Assembly (NCBI GenBank): GCA_021199475.1
Contig: JAJQHZ010000114.1
Location: 1-43,907, forward strand
DNA from: Lachnospiraceae bacterium
GTDB lineage: Bacteria; Bacillota; Clostridia; Lachnospirales; Lachnospiraceae
DNA: 43,907 nucleotides
Reading direction: 5' to 3'
The notes under the pieces are model-generated. The model searched no databases. It was not told where the DNA came from and was given only the letters and a program-made list of their open reading frames with translations. Below are positions 1-7,493 of this stretch, piece by piece. A program made the translations under genes and the position numbers. Position 1 is the stretch's first letter. Every line of letters begins with the position of its first letter.

Positions 1-92
1 AAACAACAAACCACAATAGTTCTTAAACTTCATCCCCACCCCGTGAATAGTAACTGCCCGATTATTTTCCTTCCCCAAATCCTGCCTGGCAA

Positions 93-121
93 TTGAAAAA
101 AATAACAGAATCTGCTATACT
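93..121 (+). promoter_or_regulatory. Sigma-A-type promoter for the SH3-M15/polA run
   Basis: TTGAAA at 93-98 and TATACT at 116-121 are separated by 17 nt, close to the vegetative consensus. The predicted start of transcription near 128 leaves a leader of about 90 nt before the TTG start at 217. The leader contains a small hairpin (TATGC at 144-148 with GCATA at 152-156). Bases 1-92 hold no gene or clear terminator that I can support. Confidence 0.7.
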
Positions 122-216
122 CGGCATAATTGAATTAAAAACGTATGCTTCGCATATATTCGTGAGTTTCATTGCGCTTCAAAATGGCAGCCATAACAGG
201 GAGGAGGTGCGCCGGA

Positions 217-1755
217 TTGAAAAAATTATTTTGCTTTATTGTGTTTGTATTCCTGCTGTTTACGATACAGATAGATCTGTCAGAGGATGACTTTGCGATC
301 GTGATTGAGGATGCGTCCGGGAATGAGAGAAGCTACACCGTACAGGACTTGGTCGGCACGGCGGAGGAGTCGGGAGAGGATGCAAATGAGTCCGGGGAAT
401 CCGGGGATTCCGGCGAGCTGACTCTTGTTGAGAATACCAGTGAGGGCAGCGAGACGGATAGGACGGGCCAGGCGGATTCTTCCGCGGACGGCTCACTCTC
501 TGGTACGGATTCTTCCGCGGACGGCTCGCTCACCGGCAGCGACATACAGAACGAACCGGGGGATGATACCGCTCAGAACGCCGCGCAGGATGAGGACAGT
601 ACACAGCAGAGCTCTGATGGCTCCGATGGACAGAGTACAGATGAGCAGGGCACCAGTGAACAAATGACCGGCTCGGAGACGACAGAATCTGCAAATAGCG
701 CTTCCGGTTCGGAGCCGGATGCAGATACCCTTCTGGCACAGGGTCTGACGGAGGACTATTTTGAGCGGGAGGTGGCCGGCTCTACCGGGTGGAACGCTGC
801 GTCGGCGGAATTAAAGGAGCGGGCGATTTCTTCTTCGGACACGATACAGACGCTCTCTGCGGGAACTGCATTTTGCATTCAGGAGGAGGATGGCGGCTGG
901 TGGCGCATTGCGCTGGCAGACGGAACGACCGGATACGTCCAGTCCGATTACTGCATGATCAACCTTCCGGATATTCTGCCGACCATTGAATACGATATTA
1001 CAAACTCGTATTTTTCCATTTATAAATCCTGGGGCCATGAGATTGAGGGCGTGACCGGCGAGAAGCTGTATGACGCCGGTACGTTGGAGACGGATGGCAA
1101 GGTCTGGAACGAGCGGCTGGACAGGTATGAATATCTGGTACCCGTGATGTATTCGGCGGCGAAAAAGATTGCCATTGCGCAATACAATGCCTATACCGTA
1201 ACGGGTGGCGCTTACACGCTGAAAATCTACGATTCCTACCGCCCGCACTCAGTCACGATCGAGATAGCCTCCGCGCTTTCTTCTCTGTACAACGCAAATT
1301 CTGAGGTACGTGAGCATGTCGATTACAGCACAGAACCGTCCGGGTCCATTTATACCTGGGGGTACAGCTGGTTCCTGGCGCAGTCGCTCTCCACGCACAA
1401 TACCGCATCCGCGATCGATGTGACGCTGTGCGAGTATGATCAGCAAAAGGGAGAGTTTGTGGAGATGGCCATGCAGACCGATGTGCATGAACTGAGCACC
1501 GCCGCGATTAAATATTATTCCGGCTCGGCGGAAAAAATTCCGGAGAATTATTCCAGTGCCATGACGGAAAGTGCGGTTCTTCTGGATATGATTTTTATTG
1601 GCGGCAGCCATGGGGATTATACGTTCCTGGACACGGGAATGTCCACGCTGGCGAGTGAGTGGTGGCATTTTCAGGATGATACGACGCACAGCCGGGTGAG
1701 AGGCTACGTGTCCGGCGGCTGTAATTTTCAGGTTACGGAGTGCCTGAGTGAATGA
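217..1755 (+). CDS. Secreted SH3-domain M15 (VanX-type) peptidase, copy A
   Basis: A 512-residue exported protein. The TTG at 217 is chosen because a strong GGGAGGAGGTG site lies 7 nt upstream; a TTG at 172 has no such site. An N-terminal hydrophobic segment (about residues 3-20) is a signal peptide or anchor. Residues about 40-185 are an acidic Ser/Asp/Glu/Gly-rich linker. Next comes a bacterial SH3-like segment (about 195-250), then an M15 zinc peptidase domain: Arg342 in a YRP motif, metal ligands His394 and Asp401 in an S-x-H-x5-A-x-D motif, and Glu481/His484 in EWWH. EWWH is typical of M15D D-Ala-D-Ala dipeptidases. Known members cut D-Ala-containing peptidoglycan dipeptides or stem peptides; the substrate here is inferred. 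It is the first gene of the run, has a near-duplicate at 5766, and has no vanHA-like partner, so glycopeptide resistance is not indicated. Confidence 0.85.
   Translation: MKKLFCFIVFVFLLFTIQIDLSEDDFAIVIEDASGNERSYTVQDLVGTAEESGEDANESGESGDSGELTLVENTSEGSETDRTGQADSSADGSLSGTDSSADGSLTGSDIQNEPGDDTAQNAAQDEDSTQQSSDGSDGQSTDEQGTSEQMTGSETTESANSASGSEPDADTLLAQGLTEDYFEREVAGSTGWNAASAELKERAISSSDTIQTLSAGTAFCIQEEDGGWWRIALADGTTGYVQSDYCMINLPDILPTIEYDITNSYFSIYKSWGHEIEGVTGEKLYDAGTLETDGKVWNERLDRYEYLVPVMYSAAKKIAIAQYNAYTVTGGAYTLKIYDSYRPHSVTIEIASALSSLYNANSEVREHVDYSTEPSGSIYTWGYSWFLAQSLSTHNTASAIDVTLCEYDQQKGEFVEMAMQTDVHELSTAAIKYYSGSAEKIPENYSSAMTESAVLLDMIFIGGSHGDYTFLDTGMSTLASEWWHFQDDTTHSRVRGYVSGGCNFQVTECLSE
475..540 (+). repeat. 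Two-unit 33-bp tandem repeat in linker of copy A
   Basis: Units 475-507 and 508-540 encode D-SSADGSLSGT and D-SSADGSLTGS. The first 20 bases are identical and the differences cluster at the 3' end. It lies in the acidic linker between signal sequence and SH3 domain and is absent from copy B, so the linker is changing faster than the catalytic domain. Confidence 0.85.
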
Positions 1756-1780
1756 TCACTGTGCAAAAGAAGGTGTCCTT

Positions 1781-2320
1781 ATGAAATGTAATGAAGCGCG
1801 GCGCATGGTCGTGCCATTCATAAAAAAAGAGCTCTCTGAGCGGGATATGGAGGCGTTTCTGTTGCACATCGAATCCTGCGAGGACTGTATGGACGAGCTG
1901 GAAATGTATTTTATGGTTACGCACGCGATAAACGCAATGGATTCCGGTGAGCATCATGAATATGATTTTCAGAAGATGCTTTCCGAGGAGATACGGACTT
2001 CGAAGCGTTTGATTTTGCGGAGAAAAATCATGAATACTGTCCGCCTGGTGCTGCTGATTGCTGCGGAATTGATGCTGGTTCTCAGTATTTTTTTCGGCGT
2101 TCGCATGAAACAGGGCGCGGATATGGATGGCATTTTTGAGCGGGCGCTTCTGCGAATGCGGATCGAGCAGAGGAATTCCACGCCAGAGGAGCTCGAAAGC
2201 GCCGCGGAAACAGAGACGGAACTGGAAACGGCTGTTTCCGATGATGCAGGAACGCAGCAGACGGAGTCCCTGATATTGGATGAAATGGAGGAAGAATCGA
2301 CACATGCCGGAGAATCTTGA
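1781..2320 (+). CDS. Putative anti-sigma factor, zinc-finger (zf-HC2) membrane protein
   Basis: A 179-residue protein with an N-terminal zinc-finger pattern: Cys3, then His29-x3-Cys33-x2-Cys36, as in ZAS-type anti-sigma factors. One transmembrane segment follows (about 85-107), then an acidic extracytoplasmic tail of about 70 residues rich in Glu, Thr and Ser. That layout would hold a cytoplasmic sigma-binding domain and an outside sensor. The ATG at 1781 is preceded by AAGAAGG; an upstream in-frame GTG at 1748 overlaps the previous gene and lacks a site. It starts 25 nt after the peptidase and overlaps polA by 17 nt, so it is co-transcribed. No sigma factor gene is in the window, so the partner is unknown. 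The zinc-finger assignment is by motif only. Confidence 0.7.
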   Translation: MKCNEARRMVVPFIKKELSERDMEAFLLHIESCEDCMDELEMYFMVTHAINAMDSGEHHEYDFQKMLSEEIRTSKRLILRRKIMNTVRLVLLIAAELMLVLSIFFGVRMKQGADMDGIFERALLRMRIEQRNSTPEELESAAETETELETAVSDDAGTQQTESLILDEMEEESTHAGES

Positions 2321-4961
2321 GAAAAAAGAAAAAATCGTATTAATCGATGGCCACAGCATCCTGAACCGGGCTTTTTACGGGCTGCCCGATCTTACAAACA
2401 GTGAAGGACTGCATACAAATGCGGTTTACGGATTTTTAAATATTATTTTGAAGGTATTCGAGGAAGAGCAGGCTGCCTTTGCCGCGGTCGCGTTTGATCT
2501 GAAAGCGCCGACCTTCCGCCACAAAATGTATAGTGCGTATAAGGGCACGCGCAAGCCGATGCCGCAGGAGCTTCATGAGCAGGTTCCCCTGATGAAGGAA
2601 ATGCTGACGGCGATGGGCATTCCCGTTCTTCAGCTGGAGGGGTATGAGGCGGATGACATTCTGGGGACGGCGTCCCGTCAGATGCAAAAGGCAGGGTTGT
2701 CGGTGACCATTCTGTCCGGCGACCGGGATCTGCTACAGCTGGCGACAGACGAGATTCTGATCCGCATTCCGAAGACACGGGCGACCGGAACAGAGATTGA
2801 AGATTACTATGCAAAGGATGTCAAGGAGCGCTATCAGGTCAGCCCGACCGAATTCATCGACGTGAAGGCTCTGATGGGAGACGCGTCGGATAATATTCCG
2901 GGCGTGCCGGGCATCGGAGAGAAGACTGCGACAAAGCTCATCGCGCAGTTTGGCTCGATTGAGGAGACCTATGCGCATATTGATGAGGTTACGCCGACCC
3001 GTGCGCGCAACATGCTGCGGGAGCACTATGACATGGCCCAGATGAGTAAGACTCTGGCCACGATTGATTTGAGCGCGCCGATTGAATTAAAAAAAGAGGA
3101 CGCAAGGCTTGGGGATATCTATACCGCTGAAGCGCTGCAGCTCTGCCGCAGACTGGAGTTTAAAAATCTGCTTGGACGCTTTCATGTGGAGGAAGAACCG
3201 CAGCTGTCGAAGGAGCATTTTGAGGTGATCCGGGAGCTGGTTGAGGCTGAGACCTTGTTTGCGCAGATGAGGAATACTGCGTTTGCATTTTATGTATTTG
3301 CAGAGCAAGGGGCCTTTCTGGGGATCTCTCTTTGCGGCTCCGGCCAGGATTCCTTTTTTCTGGAGTGCGGCGGTTTTCTGACGCAGGATTATCTCTGTGA
3401 GCAGCTTTCTGAACTGATTGAAAGCAGTGAACGGGCAGTGACACTTCATTTAAAGGAGCAGCTCTCATATCTGAGTATCCCGATGGATGCGCAGAGCTGC
3501 CTGTTTGACACTGCAATTGCCGCCTACCTGGTAAACCCGCTGAAGGGCAGCTACGACAGCCAGGATATCGCGAAGGAATACCTGGATGAGATGATTCCCT
3601 CCCGCGCAGAGCTTTTCGGAAAAGATACGCTGATAAAAGCGCAGCTGAATTCTCCGGAGGAGTTTACAGCCTACGCCTGCCGGCTGGCTCTGATTCTGTG
3701 CCGGGCTTATCCGGTGATGGCTGAAAAGCTGGAATCCATGGGCATGAAGCCTTTGTTTGAGGAGATTGAGATGCCGCTGGTGTTTACGCTTGCGGACATG
3801 GAGCGGGAGGGCGTCCGCGTGCAGGCGCAGGAGCTGAAAACCTATGGGGAACAGCTGACCGGGCGCATCGCGGAGCTGGAAGCATCCATTTACGAGCAGG
3901 CCGGGGAGACCTTCAACATCAATTCTCCGAAGCAGCTCGGTGTGATTTTATTTGAAAATCTGCATCTGCCGCACGGGAAAAAAACGAAGACCGGATATTC
4001 CACAGCAGCGGATGTGCTGGAGAAGCTCGCGCCGAACTATCCGATCGTATCCGATATTCTGGAGTACCGTCAGCTGGCGAAGCTGAAGTCAACCTACGCG
4101 GATGGACTTGCGAATTTTATTTCGGAGGATGGTCGGATTCACGGAAAATTCCATCAGACCATCACAGCGACCGGCCGAATCAGCAGCACGGATCCGAACC
4201 TGCAGAATATCCCCATCCGTATGGAGCTGGGACGTCTGATTCGTAAGGTGTTTGTACCGGACGACGGCTATGTATTTCTGGATGCGGATTACTCGCAGAT
4301 TGAGCTCCGTGTGCTTGCGCATTTTTCCAACGACGAGGATCTGATTCAGGCTTATCAGGACGCACAGGATATCCACACGATTACAGCATCGAAGGTATTC
4401 CATGTCGCTTTGGAGGACGTGACGCCGCTCTTGCGGCGAAATGCGAAGGCAGTCAATTTCGGTATTGTCTACGGCATCAGCTCCTTTGGCTTAAGCCAGA
4501 ACCTGAGCATCACGCGAAAAGAAGCGCAGGATTATATTGAACAGTATTTTAAAACCTACCCGGGCATCAAAAAGTTTCTTGACGGGGCCGTTGCGGACGC
4601 GAAGAAAAATGGCTATGTGACGACGATGTTCGGCCGCCGCCGCCCGATGCCGGAATTAAAATCCTCGAACTTCGCTCAGCGCTCCTTTGGCGAGCGCGTC
4701 GCGATGAATGCGCCAATTCAGGGCACGGCCGCAGACATTATCAAAATCGCTATGAACCGAGTCAACACTTGTCTTCGAAGCCGGAATATGAAATCCCGCC
4801 TGATTCTGCAGGTTCACGACGAGCTTCTGGTGGAAACGGCGGTCGAAGAACTGGAGGAAGTTCGTGAGATCATGGTCCGCGAAATGCAGAATGCGGCGAA
4901 GCTGCGCGTCCGGCTGGAGGTCGATATTCACGATGGGAAAAACTGGTATGAGGCAAAGTAA
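2304..4961 (+). CDS. polA: DNA polymerase I
   Basis: An 885-residue family A polymerase for Okazaki-fragment processing and repair synthesis. Residues about 10-290 are the 5'-3' flap nuclease. The middle segment (about 300-480) looks like a degenerate 3'-5' exonuclease domain; I do not see the usual DxE metal motif, as in Bacillus-type enzymes that lack proofreading. The polymerase domain has motif A (DYSQIELR, Asp662), motif B (RRNAKAVNFGIVYG) and motif C (VHDE, Asp839), with the two catalytic aspartates present. The ATG at 2304 follows GGAGG/AGGAAG inside the end of the anti-sigma gene; an in-frame ATG at 2280 has a poorer site. It overlaps the upstream gene and sits 47 nt before coaE, a common Firmicutes pairing. 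Confidence 0.97.
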   Translation: MPENLEKKEKIVLIDGHSILNRAFYGLPDLTNSEGLHTNAVYGFLNIILKVFEEEQAAFAAVAFDLKAPTFRHKMYSAYKGTRKPMPQELHEQVPLMKEMLTAMGIPVLQLEGYEADDILGTASRQMQKAGLSVTILSGDRDLLQLATDEILIRIPKTRATGTEIEDYYAKDVKERYQVSPTEFIDVKALMGDASDNIPGVPGIGEKTATKLIAQFGSIEETYAHIDEVTPTRARNMLREHYDMAQMSKTLATIDLSAPIELKKEDARLGDIYTAEALQLCRRLEFKNLLGRFHVEEEPQLSKEHFEVIRELVEAETLFAQMRNTAFAFYVFAEQGAFLGISLCGSGQDSFFLECGGFLTQDYLCEQLSELIESSERAVTLHLKEQLSYLSIPMDAQSCLFDTAIAAYLVNPLKGSYDSQDIAKEYLDEMIPSRAELFGKDTLIKAQLNSPEEFTAYACRLALILCRAYPVMAEKLESMGMKPLFEEIEMPLVFTLADMEREGVRVQAQELKTYGEQLTGRIAELEASIYEQAGETFNINSPKQLGVILFENLHLPHGKKTKTGYSTAADVLEKLAPNYPIVSDILEYRQLAKLKSTYADGLANFISEDGRIHGKFHQTITATGRISSTDPNLQNIPIRMELGRLIRKVFVPDDGYVFLDADYSQIELRVLAHFSNDEDLIQAYQDAQDIHTITASKVFHVALEDVTPLLRRNAKAVNFGIVYGISSFGLSQNLSITRKEAQDYIEQYFKTYPGIKKFLDGAVADAKKNGYVTTMFGRRRPMPELKSSNFAQRSFGERVAMNAPIQGTAADIIKIAMNRVNTCLRSRNMKSRLILQVHDELLVETAVEELEEVREIMVREMQNAAKLRVRLEVDIHDGKNWYEAK

Positions 4962-5008
4962 CAAAGCTACCAGCGATACGGATTTGGGATTTAGCTGTAT
5001 ATAAAAAG

Positions 5009-5761
5009 ATGAAAAGAAAAGAACAAATGCTGCAAAGTGGCAGTTTTAAGAAAAATGATAAAATACTGGGGATTACCGGAGGCGTAGGGGCGGGAAAAAG
5101 CACAATTCTTTCTTATCTGAAGGAAGCATATGGTGCTGTTGTCATAGAGGCGGACGCGGTCGGCCATCAGGTGCAGCAGCCGGGGGAACCCTGCTTTAAA
5201 GAGATTGTGGATGTCTTTGGTACAGAGATTCTGAACAAGAGCGGAGCCATTGACCGGGGAAAATTGGGTGCGATCGTCTATGCGGACCGGAAAAAAATGA
5301 ATCAGCTGAACGCAATCGTGCATCCTGCCATAAAGAAGCGGATTCTGGAAGAAATCGATTGCATGGCTGACTTGTCTTCGAATGACCTTCCATCCAAAAG
5401 CAATCTGTCCGAGGGCTTCCAATCGGAGGATCCGCAGCCGGGTGATAAGTCCCGGAAATTGGTTGTTATCGAGGCCGCGCTGCTTCTGGAGGATCATTAT
5501 GACGAGTTCTGTGAGGAAGTCTGGTATATTTATGCGGATGAACAGACCCGGATGAAGCGTCTGATGAGCTCCAGAGGATATTCAAGAGAAAAGGTGCTCC
5601 AGATCATGGGCAACCAATTGAGTGAGGATGAGTTTCGCCGCCGCTGTGATGCCGTGATTGACAACAGCGGTACGGATGTGAGAATGACGTACACAGAAAT
5701 TGACCGGATGTTACGCGAGAAAAACGAAAGAAAAGAGTTCTGTGATTTTAAGAAAGGCTGA
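5009..5761 (+). CDS. coaE: Dephospho-CoA kinase
   Basis: A 250-residue cytoplasmic kinase that phosphorylates dephospho-CoA in the last step of coenzyme A synthesis. The P-loop GGVGAGKS is at residues 24-31. An acidic EADAVGH segment and the later RMKRLMSSRG region fit the family. The usual length is about 200 residues. The excess comes from a short N-terminal tail and a hydrophilic insertion at about 118-149 (nt 5358-5457), rich in Ser, Asn, Asp and Pro, just before the conserved VIEAALLLE strand. The start is uncertain: the ATG at 5009 has only an A-rich site, and the ATG at 5027 is a reasonable alternative. It lies between polA and the second M15 peptidase. Confidence 0.93.
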   Translation: MKRKEQMLQSGSFKKNDKILGITGGVGAGKSTILSYLKEAYGAVVIEADAVGHQVQQPGEPCFKEIVDVFGTEILNKSGAIDRGKLGAIVYADRKKMNQLNAIVHPAIKKRILEEIDCMADLSSNDLPSKSNLSEGFQSEDPQPGDKSRKLVVIEAALLLEDHYDEFCEEVWYIYADEQTRMKRLMSSRGYSREKVLQIMGNQLSEDEFRRRCDAVIDNSGTDVRMTYTEIDRMLREKNERKEFCDFKKG

Positions 5762-5765
5762 ACCG

Positions 5766-7334
5766 ATGAGAGAGCAAAAGATGAGGAAGCGGGCGATAAA
5801 AGAGCGAATTTCCATTTCTGTTTTCTCTTTCCTGCTCGTCATTTCACTTTTGACAGGCATGGATGCTCCTGAGTATGCGAAAGCGGCAAATGACATCTCC
5901 TACGCGCGCAGCTTTATTGAGGGAGAATTGTTTGACCAGAGCTATTACTACGATACCGGAACCTTGCCTGGGGAGAATGAGGATTCCGGGCAAGATTCCG
6001 CGGACGATTCCGCAGGCATCTCCGGAGAAGCCAGGCAGAATGGGGAAGCTTCCACAGCGCAGACCCAGGAGGAGAGTACATCGGATACGGATTACTCTGC
6101 GTCGGATACGCAGGATAGTTCTGCGGCCGGAGAGACTGACGATACGGGCGAAGGCGAGAACGATTCTTCCCAGAATTCATCCGATTCAGGGGACTCTTCG
6201 GACACGGACATTGTGATTGCAGGCGACGATACAGCCGGGGAGGAGTCCGAAACAGAAGTCTCAGAGGAAATGGAGACCACCGACTGGCAGGGGCTTTTGC
6301 AGGGGGTGATTCTTCCGACCCAGAGCGATGACAGCTGGTTTACGCGCAGCGTCGTCGGCGCGACCGGGTGGAATACCATCGAACTGACGCTGAAGGCGGA
6401 CGCTTCGTCCTCCGCCACTTCCGTCGGTACGATCGCGGCAGGGACGGCTTTTTGTATCGACGAAGAGGACGGAGACTGGTGGCGTGTGGTTTTGTCCGAT
6501 GGCGGAACCGGCTATATTGAGCACTGTTATTGTATGATTAATCTCCCGGATGTGCTGCCTGCAATGGAATACGACATTAAAAACGCATATTCCGCCATTT
6601 ACCGCTCCTGCAGCTATGATATTGACGGGGTTACCGGAGAAAAGCTGTATTCGGCGGGGACGCTGGAAACGGATGGGAAGGTGTGGAACGAACGGCTTGG
6701 CCGATATGAATATCTGGTTCCGGTGATGTACTCGACCGCAAAAAAGATTTCCATCGCGCAGTATAATGCCTATACTCTTACGGGCGGTCAGTATACATTG
6801 AAAATCTATGATTCCTATCGCCCGCACTCGGTTACGATCAAGATTGCTTCCGCGCTTTCGTCCCTGTACGCTTCGAATTCGACGGTTCAAAAGCAGGTGG
6901 ATTACAGCACAGAGCCGAACGGGGCGACCTATTCCTGGGGATATAGCTGGTTTCTCGCGCAGTCTCTGTCTACACACAACACTGGCTCGGCCATCGACGT
7001 GACCCTTTGCCAGTACAATGCCGAAAGGGGAGCGTATGAGGAAATGGTAATGCAGACGGTCATGCATGAGTTGAGCACCGCAGCCATCAAATACTATTCC
7101 GGCTCGGTCTCCAAAACGCCTGCGAATTATTCCTCTGCCATGAATGATAATGCTAAGCTGCTGGATGCGATTTTCATTGGCGGTACCTATGGTGAATATT
7201 CCTTTCAGGATACGGGTATGGCGACACTGGCGAGTGAGTGGTGGCATTTTCAGGATAATGAGACGCACAGCAGGGTTCGCGGCTATACCTCGAGCGGATG
7301 CGATTTCCAGGTGACGGATTGTCTGTCAAAATAA
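5766..7334 (+). CDS. Secreted SH3-domain M15 (VanX-type) peptidase, copy B
   Basis: A 522-residue paralogue of the protein at 217-1755, with the same architecture: signal segment (about 13-36), acidic Ser/Asp/Glu-rich linker (about 60-185), SH3-like domain, and M15D domain with Arg352 (YRP), His404 and Asp411 (S-T-H-N-T-G-S-A-I-D), Glu491 and His494 (EWWH). The SH3 and catalytic regions are clearly alike in the two copies; linkers and signal peptides differ. Here the metal motif keeps the usual Gly that copy A replaces with Ala. The ATG at 5766 is 4 nt after the coaE stop with AGAAAGG upstream, so translation is probably coupled. A role in trimming D-Ala-containing wall peptides is inferred from the family. 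Confidence 0.85.
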   Translation: MREQKMRKRAIKERISISVFSFLLVISLLTGMDAPEYAKAANDISYARSFIEGELFDQSYYYDTGTLPGENEDSGQDSADDSAGISGEARQNGEASTAQTQEESTSDTDYSASDTQDSSAAGETDDTGEGENDSSQNSSDSGDSSDTDIVIAGDDTAGEESETEVSEEMETTDWQGLLQGVILPTQSDDSWFTRSVVGATGWNTIELTLKADASSSATSVGTIAAGTAFCIDEEDGDWWRVVLSDGGTGYIEHCYCMINLPDVLPAMEYDIKNAYSAIYRSCSYDIDGVTGEKLYSAGTLETDGKVWNERLGRYEYLVPVMYSTAKKISIAQYNAYTLTGGQYTLKIYDSYRPHSVTIKIASALSSLYASNSTVQKQVDYSTEPNGATYSWGYSWFLAQSLSTHNTGSAIDVTLCQYNAERGAYEEMVMQTVMHELSTAAIKYYSGSVSKTPANYSSAMNDNAKLLDAIFIGGTYGEYSFQDTGMATLASEWWHFQDNETHSRVRGYTSSGCDFQVTDCLSK

Positions 7335-7493
7335 AAAGACTTGTGGATGTCCGCTGCTTTGCACTGCGTGATGCGGACAGGATGGGTATAAAAGAAGTGC
7401 CAGCTGCGCTATGTTCAACTGAACTTACGGGATTTTCCGCACAGTTCATTTTGCAATATAGGATTTATTGTCTGAGAGGGAGGAGGTGAAGTT

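Noticed and set aside
93-290. 65-codon open frame at the window start
   Set aside because: It begins at the promoter -35 region and overlaps the signal peptide of the real gene in another frame.
217-1755. Glycopeptide-resistance (vanX) gene
   Set aside because: The EWWH motif is VanX-like, but the protein is exported with an SH3 domain, and no vanH, vanA or vanRS genes are present.
6261-7268. Long - strand open frame opposite M15 copy B (similar ones opposite copy A)
   Set aside because: The antisense frames of both copies look alike only because the sense genes are paralogues; no start site or domain.
7348-7379. TGTCCGC/GCGGACA inverted repeat after M15 copy B as a terminator
   Set aside because: The loop is 18 nt and no T run follows, so it is too weak to call.
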